64,000 bases of DNA from Mycobacterium sp. D16Q14 (GTDB lineage Bacteria; Actinomycetota; Actinomycetes; Mycobacteriales; Mycobacteriaceae). The stretch is taken from assembly GCA_002013415.1 (NCBI GenBank), contig MAEX01000005.1, forward strand, positions 216,734-280,733, given 5' to 3'. How positions within the stretch are numbered: the first letter of the stretch is position 1; every line of letters begins with the position of its first letter. Under the pieces are notes generated by a model. It did no database searches. It saw nothing but the letters and a program-made list of their open reading frames with translations, and was not told the DNA's origin. Below, piece by piece: positions 31,477 to 41,629 of this stretch. Position numbers and translations under genes: made by a program.

Positions 31477-32796
31477 TCAGACGGCGCTTTTCAGGACGTC
31501 CTCGAACTCGGTGCAGAACCAGTCCACGTCCGATCGCGAGAACACCAGTGGGGGTCTGACTTTCAGCACGTTGCCATCCTGGCCGCAGACCGAGACCAAC
31601 ACCCGCCGATTTCGTAGCGCATTCACGATGCGCAGCGCGCCGGAACGGTCGGGGGTGCTGGAAACGGGGTCGACGACGACCTCGACTCCGGTGTACAGAC
31701 CGGCACCCCGGATGTCACCCAGCTCGACGTGACGCGAGGCTATGGATCGCAACTCAGTGCGCAGCATCGCACCTACCTCTGCGGCATGCAGCTGTAGCTT
31801 TTCATCTTCGATGACATCCAGCACGGCGGAGGCCGCGGCCATGGAGACCGGGTTTCCTCCGAAGGTGTTGAAATAAGGTACTTCCCGAGAAAACGGAGCG
31901 AGAATCTCGGAAGTCGCCGCCATCGCCGAAACCGGAATGCCATTGGCCATCGGTTTACCCATGGTGACCAGGTCGGGTACTACACCGTGACGAATAAACC
32001 CCCACATGGCCTCACCGGTGCGGGCGAATCCTGGCTGGACCTCGTCGGCGATGAGTACACCACCTGCCTTGCGCACAATCTCCGCCGCCGGCGCCAGTAC
32101 CGACGCGTTGGGATAGATCCCATCCGAGGAAAAGATGGTGTCCACTACCAAGCAGCTGAAACCATGATCCGCGGCACGTAATTCATCAATGGCAGCCGAT
32201 ACGGAGGCGGCGAATGTGGCGGCCAGGTCGCCCGCTGATGTCCGATAGCTATCGGGTGCCGGTACCACCCGCACGTGCGATCCGAGGGAGCTCCCACCGA
32301 GTGATGGGGAGATGGCGGTGACCGCCGCGGTGTTTCCGTGGTAGGCATCGCTGGTCACGATGACTCCCCTTGCTCCGGTGTACATCTGCGCCACGCGCAG
32401 CGCCAGGTCGTTGGCTTCCGATCCGGTGCATGCATACATCACCTGGTCGATGGCGCCGGGCATGGTGGCAAGTAGACGTTCCGAGTAGTCGACGATGCCG
32501 TCGTGGAGATACCGGGTGTGAGTGTTGAGCGTGGACAGCTGCCGGGTGACTGCTTCGACGACGTGGGGATGGCAGTGGCCGACGCTCGCCACGTTGTTGT
32601 AGGCGTCCAGATACCGGTTGCCTTCGGCATCGAACAGATGGCTGCCCCGTCCGCGCACCAGGTGTACTGGCCGCTCGTAGAACAGCCGGTATGACGGGCC
32701 GAGCATCCGTTCTCTCGCTGCGATCAGCGTTTCGATGGCCGGATCATCGTGTTCCCCCGCGTAGCTGTTCGAGTCCATGATGTTGGAAAAGCTCAT
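31477..32796 (-). CDS. Class III PLP enzyme, candidate amino-alcohol-phosphate phospho-lyase
   Basis: A 439-residue PLP enzyme of the class III aminotransferase fold. PLP features are [12 protein letters not shown], the aspartate of [14 protein letters not shown], and the Schiff-base lysine in [12 protein letters not shown]. Several stretches ([57 protein letters not shown]) resemble AGXT2L/ETNPPL phospho-lyases, which split phosphoethanolamine or phosphohydroxylysine, more than ordinary transaminases. The start overlaps the APC permease stop by four bases (ATGA), and an APH-type kinase is encoded divergently beyond the permease. That context supports kinase-then-phospho-lyase chemistry. Plain omega-aminotransferase activity remains the main alternative. 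Confidence 0.85.
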   Translation of the reverse strand: MSFSNIMDSNSYAGEHDDPAIETLIAARERMLGPSYRLFYERPVHLVRGRGSHLFDAEGNRYLDAYNNVASVGHCHPHVVEAVTRQLSTLNTHTRYLHDGIVDYSERLLATMPGAIDQVMYACTGSEANDLALRVAQMYTGARGVIVTSDAYHGNTAAVTAISPSLGGSSLGSHVRVVPAPDSYRTSAGDLAATFAASVSAAIDELRAADHGFSCLVVDTIFSSDGIYPNASVLAPAAEIVRKAGGVLIADEVQPGFARTGEAMWGFIRHGVVPDLVTMGKPMANGIPVSAMAATSEILAPFSREVPYFNTFGGNPVSMAAASAVLDVIEDEKLQLHAAEVGAMLRTELRSIASRHVELGDIRGAGLYTGVEVVVDPVSSTPDRSGALRIVNALRNRRVLVSVCGQDGNVLKVRPPLVFSRSDVDWFCTEFEDVLKSAV

Positions 32797-34364
32797 CGTT
32801 CGGGTGCCTCCTCCAGGACGGTTCTTCCGAGGTCTTCGTAGCGGTCCGGTGCGGTGTACTTAAGGGCGAGAGCCAATGCGATACCGCCGATTCCGGTGGC
32901 TGCGACCACCCAGGGAATCGACGCGAAGATCCAGTCGCTGGCCGCGGTGCCGGCCGCGAACGAGGCATGTTTGGCCAGCAGGTAGACGACGTAGACCATG
33001 CCCAGCCCGCCCAGTAGCGGCGCCACCAAGGTGCGGAACCAGTGTGCTGTTTCTGGGTGATTCCGCTGCACATGAAAGTACGAAATCACTGCGAAAGCAG
33101 TGAGTGCCTGGACGATCAGGATCGCGGTCGTACCCAGGAGAGCCATCAGCCCGTAGAGCCCGGTGTAGGGATCACGGTGGGTCAGTGCGAAGAAGAGCAC
33201 CACCACTGTGGCGAAGGCGGTTTGGACGAACCCCGCCACGTGTGGTGAGCCATGAGCCGAATGAGTGGCTCCGATGGTCCGGCGCATCCCGGGTATGACA
33301 TTCTCGCGTCCGATGGCATACAGGTAGCGAGCCGCACAGTTGTGGAAGGCCATGCCGCAGGCGAACGAGCCAGTCATCAGGAGCACCTTGAACAGGCTGA
33401 CTGCCCACACCCCGAGGTGGCTCTGCACCGGGCCGAAGAAGATGTCACCGGCCGTCGATGAATCTTGCGCCAGCGCAACGGCATTGTCGGGGCCGGTGCC
33501 CACGATGGCGAGCCACGAAACCAGGACGTAGAAGATTCCCACACCGACTACTGAGGTCACTATCGCAATAGGGATGATCTTTTTGGGGTTCTTGGACTCC
33601 TCGGCATACATCGCGCTGGACTCAAACCCGACCCAGGACCAGAACGCGAAGAAGAGGCCGACGCCGGCAGAACCCGCGACCGCGATTGGGCCCGCCGGGC
33701 CATGGACCACTCCACCGAGATCGTGAAAGCCGTTGAGGGGATTGAGTGATCCCCAAGACCAGCCCTGCGGCCCGCCCCCGGTGAACAGCACCGACAGCGC
33801 CAGCAGCGCCAGCATGAAGATCTCGGTCACCAGGAAGACACCTAATACCCGCGCCGCGAGATTGAGGTCGAAATAGGTGAGCACCGCGTTGGTGGCCAGC
33901 ATGATCAGCGCGAAGACAATCCAGGGAACGTTGGCGTGGAACAACGTATGGAAGAGGTCGTTCGCGAAGAACGAGAAAATTCCGACCAAGGATGCCTCGA
34001 AGACCATATAGGCCAACGTGATCAGGAATCCTGAACCCAGTCCGACGACGCGGCCGAGGCCGTGCGAGATGTATCCGTAAAACGCGCCCGTCGCGACGAT
34101 GTGTCTGGACATGGCCGCATAACCGACAGCGAAGAGCGTGAGCACGATGGTGGCCACCAGGTATCCGGCGGGTGCGTACGCCCCGTTGCCAAATCCCACC
34201 GCCATGGGCACGTTGCCGACCATCGCGGTGATCGGCGCGGCGGTGGCCACCGCCATGAACAGCACTCCCATCAGGCCGACGGCATTGGGTTTCAGGCGCT
34301 GCATCCCGCCGGGTTCGGTGGTGGTTTCGGTGGCAGTGGTGGTGGGGTCGATGGTGTCGCTCAC
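32793..34364 (-). CDS. APC-family amino acid/amine permease
   Basis: A 523-residue transporter with 12 predicted membrane helices beginning about residue 28 (NAVGLMGVLFMAVATAAPIT) and the conserved APC helix-6/7 segment FFAFWSWVGFESSAMYAEE. GTG at 34364 follows GAGAAGGGA and is preferred over ATG at 34382, which overlaps the ribosome site. The first 25 residues are Thr/Glu-rich and cytoplasmic. Its stop overlaps the aminotransferase start, so the permease and PLP enzyme are an operon and probably import and degrade the same amine. The substrate is not readable. Confidence 0.9.
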   Translation of the reverse strand: MSDTIDPTTTATETTTEPGGMQRLKPNAVGLMGVLFMAVATAAPITAMVGNVPMAVGFGNGAYAPAGYLVATIVLTLFAVGYAAMSRHIVATGAFYGYISHGLGRVVGLGSGFLITLAYMVFEASLVGIFSFFANDLFHTLFHANVPWIVFALIMLATNAVLTYFDLNLAARVLGVFLVTEIFMLALLALSVLFTGGGPQGWSWGSLNPLNGFHDLGGVVHGPAGPIAVAGSAGVGLFFAFWSWVGFESSAMYAEESKNPKKIIPIAIVTSVVGVGIFYVLVSWLAIVGTGPDNAVALAQDSSTAGDIFFGPVQSHLGVWAVSLFKVLLMTGSFACGMAFHNCAARYLYAIGRENVIPGMRRTIGATHSAHGSPHVAGFVQTAFATVVVLFFALTHRDPYTGLYGLMALLGTTAILIVQALTAFAVISYFHVQRNHPETAHWFRTLVAPLLGGLGMVYVVYLLAKHASFAAGTAASDWIFASIPWVVAATGIGGIALALALKYTAPDRYEDLGRTVLEEAPER

Positions 34365-34622
34365 AGAAGATCCCTTCTCCATATTTGGTCTGGTTTTGGC
34401 CGGTTCTCCGCGACCGGCGAAGCCTGGGCGATCAGATCAACGGTGCTGTTTTGGTGCGACGGCGTTATTTATACCCGTACTAGTTCCCAGGTTGAAAGGA
34501 AATCAGAGAAATCGCCCGGATTGGTTTCGGTGATGTTTCGAGCTGGGTCCGTTCCGGTTCATTTGAGTTAAATGGTCCTATTTGGTCCGCTCAACGGTCG
34601 CTTATGGTGCACACTCGAAACC
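34365..34622. promoter_or_regulatory. Divergent control region of the amine catabolic cluster
   Basis: The 258 bases between the permease and kinase genes hold no convincing gene and are clearly more AT-rich than the flanks, notably 34460-34575. Promoters for both operons must lie here. TATGGT at 34604-34609 is a possible -10 for the kinase operon. The GntR-UTRA regulator encoded two genes downstream is the likely ligand-responsive repressor, but I could not find a clean symmetric operator. Confidence 0.5.
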
Positions 34623-35639
34623 ATGCCGGGATTACCGTCGAACCACAGCGCGTTCGCGCAAGCCGCCCTTCCGGAATACGGTCGCGATCCGCAAACTCCG
34701 TTGCGGCTGTTGAGCCTTTCCGAGAACGCCACATATCTGGTGGATGATCAGCGACCAATCGTGCTCCGGGTACATCGGCCCGGGTACCACACGTTGCCCG
34801 CGATTCGTTCGGAGCTGGCCTGGATGCGGGCGCTTCGCACTGAGACTCCGGTCGTCACACCGGAACTCGTGCAGACTGCGAATGGATCGGATGTGTTCGC
34901 CGTCGCCGTAGGCGGAACCACATTGCACGTCGATGCCATGGGTTATGTCCCCGGCTGCACCGCGGAGGAAACTTCCGGTGTTGTTGGGTACGGGAAGCTC
35001 GGCCAACTGACCGCACACATGCACGACCACGTCCAGCGCTGGCGTGTGCCGCAGGAGTTCACCCGGTTTCGTTGGGACCTGGACTCGATGTTCGGCCCAC
35101 AGGCGCGCTGGGGTGACTGGCGGCAGGCCCCCGGGATGACCGACCGGGACCGGATGGCGATCGACGCCGCGGTGCAGGACATGGCCCGTAGGCTCGGCGA
35201 ATACGGTTACACCCCAGACCGATTCGGCCTGATACATGCCGACATGAGGCTGTCCAATCTTATGGTTGACCCGGCACGGCCGGGGTCTGACATCACGGTC
35301 ATCGACTTCGACGATTGCGGGTGGTCCTGGTTCATGGCGGACCTCGGCGCCGTGGTGTCCTGGGTGGAAGACACTCCGGAGGTGGAGGTAGCGGTTGCCG
35401 AATGGCTCGATGGCTACCAGCGAGTGCGCCGCCTCTCCGATGACCATCTCGGCATGATCCCGGTTTTCGTGATGCTGCGGCGGGTGATGCTCACCGCCTG
35501 GATCGCCTCGCATGCCGATGCCGACGCGGCGATCAGGGTCAGTAACGGATTCGGGGCTCGCACCGCCCTTCTTGCACAGCGATACCTCGGCGACCGGACT
35601 TGGTTGCGGGAAGCAGTTTTCGGTCGTCGAGTCGGCTAA
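34623..35639 (+). CDS. APH/choline-kinase-fold small-molecule kinase
   Basis: A 338-residue aminoglycoside-phosphotransferase-like kinase. The catalytic loop [13 protein letters not shown] (HxDxxxxN) and the metal-binding [10 protein letters not shown] segment are intact, and the N-terminal [20 protein letters not shown] strand carries the nucleotide-binding arginine/lysine position. ATG at 34623 gives a normal start; an upstream ATG at 34572 adds 17 unlikely residues. Relatives include hydroxylysine kinase, homoserine kinase II and choline kinases. Because a phospho-lyase-like PLP enzyme and a permease are encoded divergently next door, phosphorylation of an imported amino alcohol is more likely than antibiotic resistance. 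Confidence 0.82.
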   Translation: MPGLPSNHSAFAQAALPEYGRDPQTPLRLLSLSENATYLVDDQRPIVLRVHRPGYHTLPAIRSELAWMRALRTETPVVTPELVQTANGSDVFAVAVGGTTLHVDAMGYVPGCTAEETSGVVGYGKLGQLTAHMHDHVQRWRVPQEFTRFRWDLDSMFGPQARWGDWRQAPGMTDRDRMAIDAAVQDMARRLGEYGYTPDRFGLIHADMRLSNLMVDPARPGSDITVIDFDDCGWSWFMADLGAVVSWVEDTPEVEVAVAEWLDGYQRVRRLSDDHLGMIPVFVMLRRVMLTAWIASHADADAAIRVSNGFGARTALLAQRYLGDRTWLREAVFGRRVG

Positions 35640-35659
35640 CCCGGCCGCAGAGAGGAAAC

Positions 35660-36439
35660 ATGATGTTCGATCTGTCCACCAAGTCGGTGCTGGTGACCGG
35701 CGGCACCAAGGGGATTGGCCGCGGCATCGCCACCGTGTTCGCGCGGGCTGGGGCCAATGTTGCGGTTGCCGCCCGATCTTCCGATGAAACCCACTCGATA
35801 GCAACGGAATTGGATGAACTCGGTGTCGGTAATGTCATAGGTGTCCGCTTGGATGTGTCCGACCCGGGCTCGTGTGCGGATGCCGCGCGAACCGTCGTCG
35901 ACGCCTTCGGCGGGCTGGATGTGCTGTGCGCCAATGCGGGAATCTTCCCCGAGGCGCGACTGGACATCATGACCCCCGAGCAGCTCTCCGAGGTGCTCGA
36001 TATCAACGTCAAGGGCACCTTCTACGCCGTGCAGGCCTGTCTGGATGCATTGACCGCTTCCGGTTGCGGTCGCGTGGTCCTCACCTCGTCCATCACCGGG
36101 CCCGTCACCGGCTATCCGGGCTGGTCGCACTATGGCGCGTCGAAGGCTGCGCAGTTGGGTTTCATGCGGACGGCGGCGATAGAACTGGCGCCACGGCGCG
36201 TGACGGTGAACGCGATCCTGCCCGGCAACATCCTCACCGAGGGGTTGGTGGATATGGGCGAGGAATACATCGCAGGGATGGCGCGCTCGATTCCCCTGGG
36301 AACGTTGGGCAGCCCCGCCGACATCGGGCACCTGGCGGCCTTCCTGGCCAGCGATGAGGCCGCATACATCACGGGTCAGGCCATCGTGATCGATGGCGGG
36401 CAGGTGCTGCCCGAATCGCCGGAGGCGGTTAACCCGTAG
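35660..36439 (+). CDS. SDR-family oxidoreductase
   Basis: A 259-residue short-chain dehydrogenase with the [10 protein letters not shown] nucleotide-binding motif, CANAG structural motif and the catalytic Ser-Tyr-Lys set (TSSITG, then HYGASKAA). It ends in the IDGGQVLPE segment common to FabG-like enzymes. AGAGGAAAC precedes two in-frame ATGs (35660 and 35663). It follows the kinase gene by 20 bases and precedes the GntR gene by 25, so it is part of the catabolic cluster, perhaps oxidising the aldehyde or alcohol produced by the PLP enzyme. The cofactor preference is not clear. Confidence 0.88.
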   Translation: MMFDLSTKSVLVTGGTKGIGRGIATVFARAGANVAVAARSSDETHSIATELDELGVGNVIGVRLDVSDPGSCADAARTVVDAFGGLDVLCANAGIFPEARLDIMTPEQLSEVLDINVKGTFYAVQACLDALTASGCGRVVLTSSITGPVTGYPGWSHYGASKAAQLGFMRTAAIELAPRRVTVNAILPGNILTEGLVDMGEEYIAGMARSIPLGTLGSPADIGHLAAFLASDEAAYITGQAIVIDGGQVLPESPEAVNP

Positions 36440-36464
36440 GCGCGCTTGCGGCGATACTGAGCAG

Positions 36465-37286
36465 ATGGAGGAGTCGGAGGGCGGCCCGGTAGCCGAAGAC
36501 GTGCGGCGTCGAATCCTGTCGATGCTCGCGCAGGGCACGCTGCACCCGGGCTCGCGGTTGGGGTCCGAGCGCGAGATGGCCGAGCGATTTGCGGTGTCGC
36601 GTGCGACCGTGCGCAGTGCTTTGGTGCCGTTGAGTCGGGCCGGAATCCTGGAACGCCACACCGGCCGTGGCGGTGGCACCTTCGTGCGAGCCGATGTGGT
36701 GCAGCGCAATGTCGCCGAGCTGGTGGGCCTGCCCACCAGGCTGCACATCGGCGGCCACACGAGCGACACTCGGGTGCTGGGTACATCCCGGCGGCCCGCC
36801 ACCCCGGCCGAGCGATCCGCTCTTGAAATCGAGGATGGGGCAGAGGTTTTCGATGTGCGGCGGCTTCGCTACGCCGACGGGGTGCCGCTCTCGGTCGACA
36901 ATGCGTGCTTCGCTGCCGAGCTGGTTCCGGACTTGCTGGAACAACCGCTCGGCGGATCCCTCTACGAGCTGTGCGAGCTGCGCTACGGATTGATCGCCGA
37001 CTCGTCGACAGAGACGATCGAAGTGGTGAGTGCAAATCCACGTGAGGCCGAGTGGCTTGACGTGCCCCATCGCAGGCCCTTGTTGGCCATCACGCGGGTA
37101 ACCCGTAGTACGGACGGGCGTCCGTTCGAGTACAGCTATGACCTGTTCCGTGCCGACCGGGTACGACTGACCGCCACCATGACATCGGCCGTCGCGCAAG
37201 AGAGTCGCGGGGCGGACGGCAAGGTGGAACGCGCGGTGAGCAGCCTGGCCGCCCACCGGAGGCGGGACGATACGCTGCTGGCATGA
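36465..37286 (+). CDS. GntR/HutC-family regulator with UTRA domain
   Basis: A 273-residue regulator. Residues 8-75 are a GntR winged helix (VAEDVRRRILSMLAQG, LGSEREMAERFAVSRATVRS) and residues 85-250 are a UTRA ligand-binding domain. GATACT at 36453-36458 ends six bases before ATG at 36465, so a separate leaderless transcript is possible, in addition to read-through from the SDR gene. It likely senses the amine substrate or a metabolite of the cluster. Its stop overlaps the FKBP start by four bases (ATGA). Confidence 0.88.
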   Translation: MEESEGGPVAEDVRRRILSMLAQGTLHPGSRLGSEREMAERFAVSRATVRSALVPLSRAGILERHTGRGGGTFVRADVVQRNVAELVGLPTRLHIGGHTSDTRVLGTSRRPATPAERSALEIEDGAEVFDVRRLRYADGVPLSVDNACFAAELVPDLLEQPLGGSLYELCELRYGLIADSSTETIEVVSANPREAEWLDVPHRRPLLAITRVTRSTDGRPFEYSYDLFRADRVRLTATMTSAVAQESRGADGKVERAVSSLAAHRRRDDTLLA

Positions 37287-37642
37287 CGAAACCCGAGATT
37301 GATTTTCAGCCAGGTCCAGCACCCACCGAACTGGTCATCAAGGACATCACCGTCGGTGACGGCGCCGAGGCCGCGCCCGGATCTGTCGTCAACGTTCATT
37401 ACGTCGGAGTCGAATTCGAGAGCGGCGAGGAATTCGACAGCTCGTGGAACCGTGGCGAGTCCATCGAGTTCCCGCTCGGCGCACTCATCCAGGGCTGGCA
37501 GGACGGCATTCCCGGCATGAAGGTCGGCGGACGTCGTCAGCTCACCGTGCCGCCGGCGCAGGCCTACGGCGAGGCGGGCGCAGGGCACCAGCTGTCGGGC
37601 AAGACGCTGGTGTTCGTGATCGACCTGCTCGGCGCGCGCTAG
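37283..37642 (+). CDS. fkbP: FKBP-type peptidyl-prolyl cis-trans isomerase
   Basis: A 119-residue single-domain FKBP. Conserved ligand-pocket residues are seen in VHYVGVEFESGEEFDSSW, LIQGWQDGIPGMKVGGRR and PPAQAYGEAG, and the ending LVFVIDLLGAR is typical. No signal peptide is present, so it acts in the cytoplasm as a folding catalyst. Translation is coupled to the GntR gene by an ATGA overlap, but the functional link is not obvious. It converges on prrB with a two-base gap. Confidence 0.92.
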   Translation: MTKPEIDFQPGPAPTELVIKDITVGDGAEAAPGSVVNVHYVGVEFESGEEFDSSWNRGESIEFPLGALIQGWQDGIPGMKVGGRRQLTVPPAQAYGEAGAGHQLSGKTLVFVIDLLGAR

Positions 37643-37644
37643 GA

Positions 37645-39060
37645 CTAATGCCCGGGGAGGCGCAGCACCAGTCTTGCGCCTCCCAACGGGCTAGATTCCA
37701 AAGCCGCTGTACCGCCGTGGAGTTCGGCTTGCTGAGCGACCAGGGCCAGGCCCAATCCGGAGCCGGTGTGCGATGCGGTGGAGCCGCGTGAGAACCGTTC
37801 GAAGACGATCTCACGCTCGGCTTCGGGAATGCCGGTGCCGTTGTCGTCAATCGCGATTTCCACACCGTGCACCGTGCTGATCGCCGAGAGCCGAACCTCT
37901 GACGCGCCGCCGTGCCGGACAGCGTTCTTGATCGCATTGTCGATCACCAGCCGCAGCCCCGCGGGCAGCCCCAACATCAAGATGGTCGACGAGGGAACCA
38001 GGGACACCTCGACATTCGGAAAACTGCGGTCGGCATCGTGCGCTGCGCGGTCCAGTAGCTCGGTGATATCGACCGGTACGTGGTCATCCTCGGTGGTCAG
38101 GTCGCCCTGTGCGAGTCTCTCGAGCGCGGAAAGCGTTGCCTCGATGCGGGTTTGAGTGCGTACGGTTTCCTCGAGGATCTCGGCGCGCTGGTCCTCGCTG
38201 AGGTTGAGTGTGGAGAGTACCTCGAGGTTGGTCCGCATCGCCGTGAGCGGGGTGCGCAGTTCATGAGAGGCAACCGCGGAGAAGTCGCGCGCGGTTTCGA
38301 GGGCGGCCTTGGTCTTTTCCTGCTCGTTGTTGATGCGTTCGAGCATTCCCTCGACCGCCTCGGAGATCTCGACGGCCTCGCGTACACCGCGCACATTCAC
38401 GTCATCGGGGTTGGATTGCGCGTTGATCAGGCGCGCCTGCTGCGCCAGCAGCCGGAAGGGGCTCACCACGATGAGGGAAATCACCCAGCCCACGATCACG
38501 GTCCCGATCAGTACGCCGCTACAGATCGCGAGGATGCGGATGTGGTACCGGTCGATCTGCCGCTGTGTCTCGGCGATCGGAGCGCCGACCGCGACGGGGA
38601 TGTTGCCTGGGGCGATGAACGACCGGACCCGGTATTCGACGCCGTTGATCGTGGTGTTGGCATAGCCGGGCTCCAGTAGTGGCAATTCCACATCACTGGG
38701 GATGGACTTGGTCAGCCCGGCCACGCGGGCGGTGAGCACCAGGCCGTCGGGGGTGTCGATCTTCCCTTCCGAACTGATCACTGAATTCAGCAGGCTCGAG
38801 ACGGCGCCGAGGCTAGACACCGAGTCCAGCCGGCGGTCCAGCTGGCTGTTCTGGTCATCCTCGACACCTAGCCACACCCAGGTGCCGAGCGTGACCACCA
38901 GGACCATCACGCCCAGCGCGGCGATGGCGACCAGGGTGCGCAGTGAGAAGACCCGCATGGGCCTTTCCAGTAGTCGGTAGGCCAGGTCGGTGATCCGCTG
39001 GCTGCGGTGCTTGCTGGCAGTGGTCACGCAGGTTTGTTGGTCTTCGCGCAAGCGGCTCAT
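37645..39060 (-). CDS. prrB: Sensor histidine kinase PrrB
   Basis: A 471-residue membrane histidine kinase. Two membrane helices (about residues 40-65 and 180-205) bracket a periplasmic sensor, followed by a HAMP region, the H-box VASHELRTPLTAMRTNLEVL with the phospho-accepting histidine, the N-box IDNAIKNAVRHGG, and the G1/G2 boxes (DNGTGIPEAE, GSGLGLALV). ATG at 39060 is five bases after the prrA stop; GTG at 39027 (460 residues) is the alternative. PrrB phosphorylates PrrA; this two-component pair is conserved in all mycobacteria and is linked to energy and nitrogen metabolism and, in M. tuberculosis, viability. Confidence 0.95.
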   Translation of the reverse strand: MSRLREDQQTCVTTASKHRSQRITDLAYRLLERPMRVFSLRTLVAIAALGVMVLVVTLGTWVWLGVEDDQNSQLDRRLDSVSSLGAVSSLLNSVISSEGKIDTPDGLVLTARVAGLTKSIPSDVELPLLEPGYANTTINGVEYRVRSFIAPGNIPVAVGAPIAETQRQIDRYHIRILAICSGVLIGTVIVGWVISLIVVSPFRLLAQQARLINAQSNPDDVNVRGVREAVEISEAVEGMLERINNEQEKTKAALETARDFSAVASHELRTPLTAMRTNLEVLSTLNLSEDQRAEILEETVRTQTRIEATLSALERLAQGDLTTEDDHVPVDITELLDRAAHDADRSFPNVEVSLVPSSTILMLGLPAGLRLVIDNAIKNAVRHGGASEVRLSAISTVHGVEIAIDDNGTGIPEAEREIVFERFSRGSTASHTGSGLGLALVAQQAELHGGTAALESSPLGGARLVLRLPGH

Positions 39061-39065
39061 GCTGG

Positions 39066-39809
39066 CTACTGGGACCGCAGCACGAACCCGACGCCGCGCA
39101 CAGTGTGCAGCAGGCGAGGCGCGCCACTGGTCTCCAGCTTGCGGCGCAGGTAGCCGATGAACACGTCGACGACGTTGGTATCGGCGGCGAAGTCGTATCC
39201 CCACACCAGCTCCAGCAGCTGGGCGCGGGACAGCACTGCGGTCTTGTGTTCGGCCAGCACGGCCAGCAGATCGAACTCGCGTTTGGTGAGGTCGACCTCG
39301 ACACCGTTGATGCGGGCACGCCGACCGGGGATCTCGACCTCCAGGGGGCCGACGGTGATGGTCTCGGTGGACGAGGTGGCCACCGCGCCGCGGCGGCGTA
39401 GTAGTGCTTTCACCCGGGCCACCAGTTCGGCGAGTACGAACGGCTTGGTCAGGTAGTCGTCGGCGCCCGCCTCAAGGCCGGCCACCCGGTCGTCCACCGA
39501 GGTGCGGGCGGACAGCACGCACACCGGTACATCGTTGTCCATCGCGCGCAGCGCGGTCACCACGCTGACACCGTCGAGCACGGGCATGTTGATATCCAGC
39601 ACGATCGCGTCCGGGCGATGCTCAGTGGCGCAGCGCAGCGCTTCGGCGCCGTCGCTGGCGGTGTTCACCTCGAAACCGGAGAGACGCAGGCCACGCTCCA
39701 GCGAGGCGAGCACATCGGCGTCGTCATCGACCACTAATACGCGCGGGGAGGCGTGCCCGGCGTCTTGTGATGAGCCGCTTGCGCGAAGTCCATCAGGCAT
39801 GCCTGCCAT
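39066..39809 (-). CDS. prrA: Response regulator PrrA
   Basis: A 247-residue OmpR/PhoB-class response regulator. The receiver domain has the acidic pair VDDDADVL, the phosphorylated aspartate in [14 protein letters not shown] and the lysine of [14 protein letters not shown]. The C-terminal winged helix includes [16 protein letters not shown] and [12 protein letters not shown]. It is almost identical in these segments to M. tuberculosis PrrA. The start is placed at ATG 39809 (MAGMPDG); ATG 39800 is equally possible, and a start at 39905 would add residues absent from the family. It forms an operon with prrB. Confidence 0.95.
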   Translation of the reverse strand: MAGMPDGLRASGSSQDAGHASPRVLVVDDDADVLASLERGLRLSGFEVNTASDGAEALRCATEHRPDAIVLDINMPVLDGVSVVTALRAMDNDVPVCVLSARTSVDDRVAGLEAGADDYLTKPFVLAELVARVKALLRRRGAVATSSTETITVGPLEVEIPGRRARINGVEVDLTKREFDLLAVLAEHKTAVLSRAQLLELVWGYDFAADTNVVDVFIGYLRRKLETSGAPRLLHTVRGVGFVLRSQ

Positions 39810-39920
39810 CTTGCCCGATGCAACGCTCAAAACCTTCCATCTGCTGACACCGGTGCTGTCCCGTGAGTCGCCAGTATCATGAAAGCTGATAATCTGGCGT
39901 CCCATACCGAAAGCTTGCGC

Positions 39921-40547
39921 ATGTCAAAAACAGTAACTGTAAAGCTGGTTTCCTATGTTGCTGGCGTTTGCGCCGTGCTTGGTCTGGGGCTGCTTTCCGA
40001 GGGTGCGGCTGTCGCTCACGCCGATCCCACATTCCCTGATCTGAACGGGTTCGCGGCGGTGGCTCCTGATGGATTCTTCGTGACCAACGAGAACTCCTCG
40101 GTGCGGTCGATCCACTTCTCGACCCCGGACGGAATCGGCTGTATGTTCCGCGCCTCGGCCAATATCACGCCCACCTCACGGCAACGCCTGAGCTGCGATG
40201 GTGCCGTCCCCGGGATTCCCGGGGATGCACAGAGCGCGCCGAACGTGCCGGGTGTCGGCGGTGCGAGCGCGAATGTGCCGGGGCTGGGCGGCGTGAACAT
40301 CCCGGGCGTGGGGACCTGCCCGATGGGTACCGTCGCGCAGAAGGGTGACGGCGCGTTCGAGATCAGCAAGGGTGCCTGGTCCTGCGGCACCAAACCCGAG
40401 GCGCCCGTACTCAATGTCGGGCAGAAGCTCACCTACGGCAATGTCACGTGTGCCGTCGGCGTGGGTAGCCTGACCGCCTGCCAGGTGAGTATGGGCGATC
40501 AGAAGCACGGCTTCGTGCTGCAGCCCTCGGGCAGCACGTCCTTTTAG
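39921..40547 (+). CDS. Secreted protein of unknown function
   Basis: A 208-residue exported protein. The first 36 residues are a classical signal peptide: a lysine near the start, the hydrophobic core [17 protein letters not shown], and a likely cut at AHA-DP. The mature part contains a Gly/Pro-rich stretch with the repeated NVPGxGG/IPGxG unit around residues 95-135, then a C-terminal domain with four cysteines that could form disulphides. I do not recognise the family beyond its resemblance to short secreted mycobacterial proteins. It is divergent from prrA and overlaps the convergent monooxygenase gene by four bases. An upstream in-frame ATG at 39879 would spoil the signal peptide. Confidence 0.8.
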   Translation: MSKTVTVKLVSYVAGVCAVLGLGLLSEGAAVAHADPTFPDLNGFAAVAPDGFFVTNENSSVRSIHFSTPDGIGCMFRASANITPTSRQRLSCDGAVPGIPGDAQSAPNVPGVGGASANVPGLGGVNIPGVGTCPMGTVAQKGDGAFEISKGAWSCGTKPEAPVLNVGQKLTYGNVTCAVGVGSLTACQVSMGDQKHGFVLQPSGSTSF

Positions 40548-41605
40548 GGATGGTTTTGGGCGGGAAGGTTTAAGTAGTTCATCAGCTCGACGACAGCGGC
40601 ACGCGACGCCCGGTTGGCGCCGATGGTGCTGGCGGAGGATCCGTAGCCCAGCAGATGGATGGCGGGCCGTCCCGTGACTTGCGTGAGCAGCCGGCCGGTC
40701 ATCGTGATGCCGCCGCGATCGTTGCGCAGGCGCAGCGGTGCCAGGTGGTCCAGGGCGTGCCGGAACCCGGTGCACCACAGGATCACGTCGACATCCAGTG
40801 AGCTGCCGTCGGGCCAGGCCACCCCGGTCGGGGTGATGCGGCTGAACATGGGCCGGCGAGTAAGCACCCCGCGCTGTGCGGCCTCGGCGATCTCCGGTGT
40901 CCACGGCAGTCCGGTCGCGGACACCACCGAGCGTTGTGGTTCCCCGCGGCGCGACCGTTCGTCCACACCGGCGACCGCGGCACGCAGTCGATCGACGGTG
41001 AAATCCGTGACGAATACCGGCTCACTCCGGGTCACCCACGACGTGCGTGTGACCGTGGATATCTCGGCCAGTAACTGCACAGCGGACACCCCACCGCCGA
41101 CCACCAGCACGTGTTGGCCTGCGAATTCCTCCGGCGTGCGGTAGTCGTGGGTGTGCAGCTGACGGCCCGCGAAGGTGGCCGAGCCCGGAACGAACGGGAC
41201 GAACGGCTTGTCCCAGGTGCCCGTGGCATTGATCAATCCGCGGACGGTGAACTCGCCCGCGGACGTTCCTAGCGAGAACCCGCCGGAAACGGCCCGCACC
41301 TCTCGTACGTGCACGGGCCGATGGACATCGAGGCCGTACCGATGTTCGTACTCGTCGAAGTACCGGGGCATGGCGGTTGACGCCCTGATGGTGCCCGTCT
41401 CGTCGAACGGCAGTCCAGGCAGTTGATAGATGCGATTGGTGTTGTCGAGGGTCAACGTGGGCCATCGGAATTGCCATGCCCCGCCCGGGCCGGGGGAGTG
41501 ATCGAGGACGACGAATCCGCCGCCGGGCTCAAGGCCGCGCCGCCGCAGGAAGTATCCCGCCGCGATCCCGGCCTGCCCGCCACCAATCACGGCGACGGTA
41601 ATCAT
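40544..41605 (-). CDS. Flavin-containing monooxygenase-like oxidoreductase
   Basis: A 353-residue two-dinucleotide-binding-domain flavoprotein. [17 protein letters not shown] binds [19 protein letters not shown] binds NADPH, and [11 protein letters not shown] between them matches the FxGxxxHxxxY fingerprint of flavin monooxygenases and Baeyer-Villiger enzymes. Expected chemistry is NADPH- and O2-dependent oxygenation of a small organic substrate. ATG at 41605 is taken as start; ATG at 41614 would add three residues. It is divergent from echA6 with only 24 bases between starts. Confidence 0.85.
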   Translation of the reverse strand: MITVAVIGGGQAGIAAGYFLRRRGLEPGGGFVVLDHSPGPGGAWQFRWPTLTLDNTNRIYQLPGLPFDETGTIRASTAMPRYFDEYEHRYGLDVHRPVHVREVRAVSGGFSLGTSAGEFTVRGLINATGTWDKPFVPFVPGSATFAGRQLHTHDYRTPEEFAGQHVLVVGGGVSAVQLLAEISTVTRTSWVTRSEPVFVTDFTVDRLRAAVAGVDERSRRGEPQRSVVSATGLPWTPEIAEAAQRGVLTRRPMFSRITPTGVAWPDGSSLDVDVILWCTGFRHALDHLAPLRLRNDRGGITMTGRLLTQVTGRPAIHLLGYGSSASTIGANRASRAAVVELMNYLNLPAQNHP

Positions 41606-41616
41606 GGGCGCCATAT

Positions 41617-41622
41617 TAGGGT
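41617..41622 (+). promoter_or_regulatory. -10 element for leaderless echA6
   Basis: TAGGGT ends seven bases before ATG at 41630 with no ribosome site between, so a leaderless transcript is predicted. It lies within the 24-base gap shared with the divergent monooxygenase gene, so the two promoters must overlap. Confidence 0.55.
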
Positions 41623-41629
41623 GGTCGCC

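Noticed and set aside
34440..34500. GntR/HutC operator in the AT-rich divergent region
   Set aside because: TATACCCGTACTA has only partial dyad symmetry and does not clearly match the GT-TA/TA-AC type half-sites; too weak to report as a site.
34623..35639. Aminoglycoside-resistance phosphotransferase
   Set aside because: It has the APH fold, but its neighbours are a permease, a phospho-lyase-like PLP enzyme, an SDR and a GntR regulator, so a metabolic kinase is more likely.
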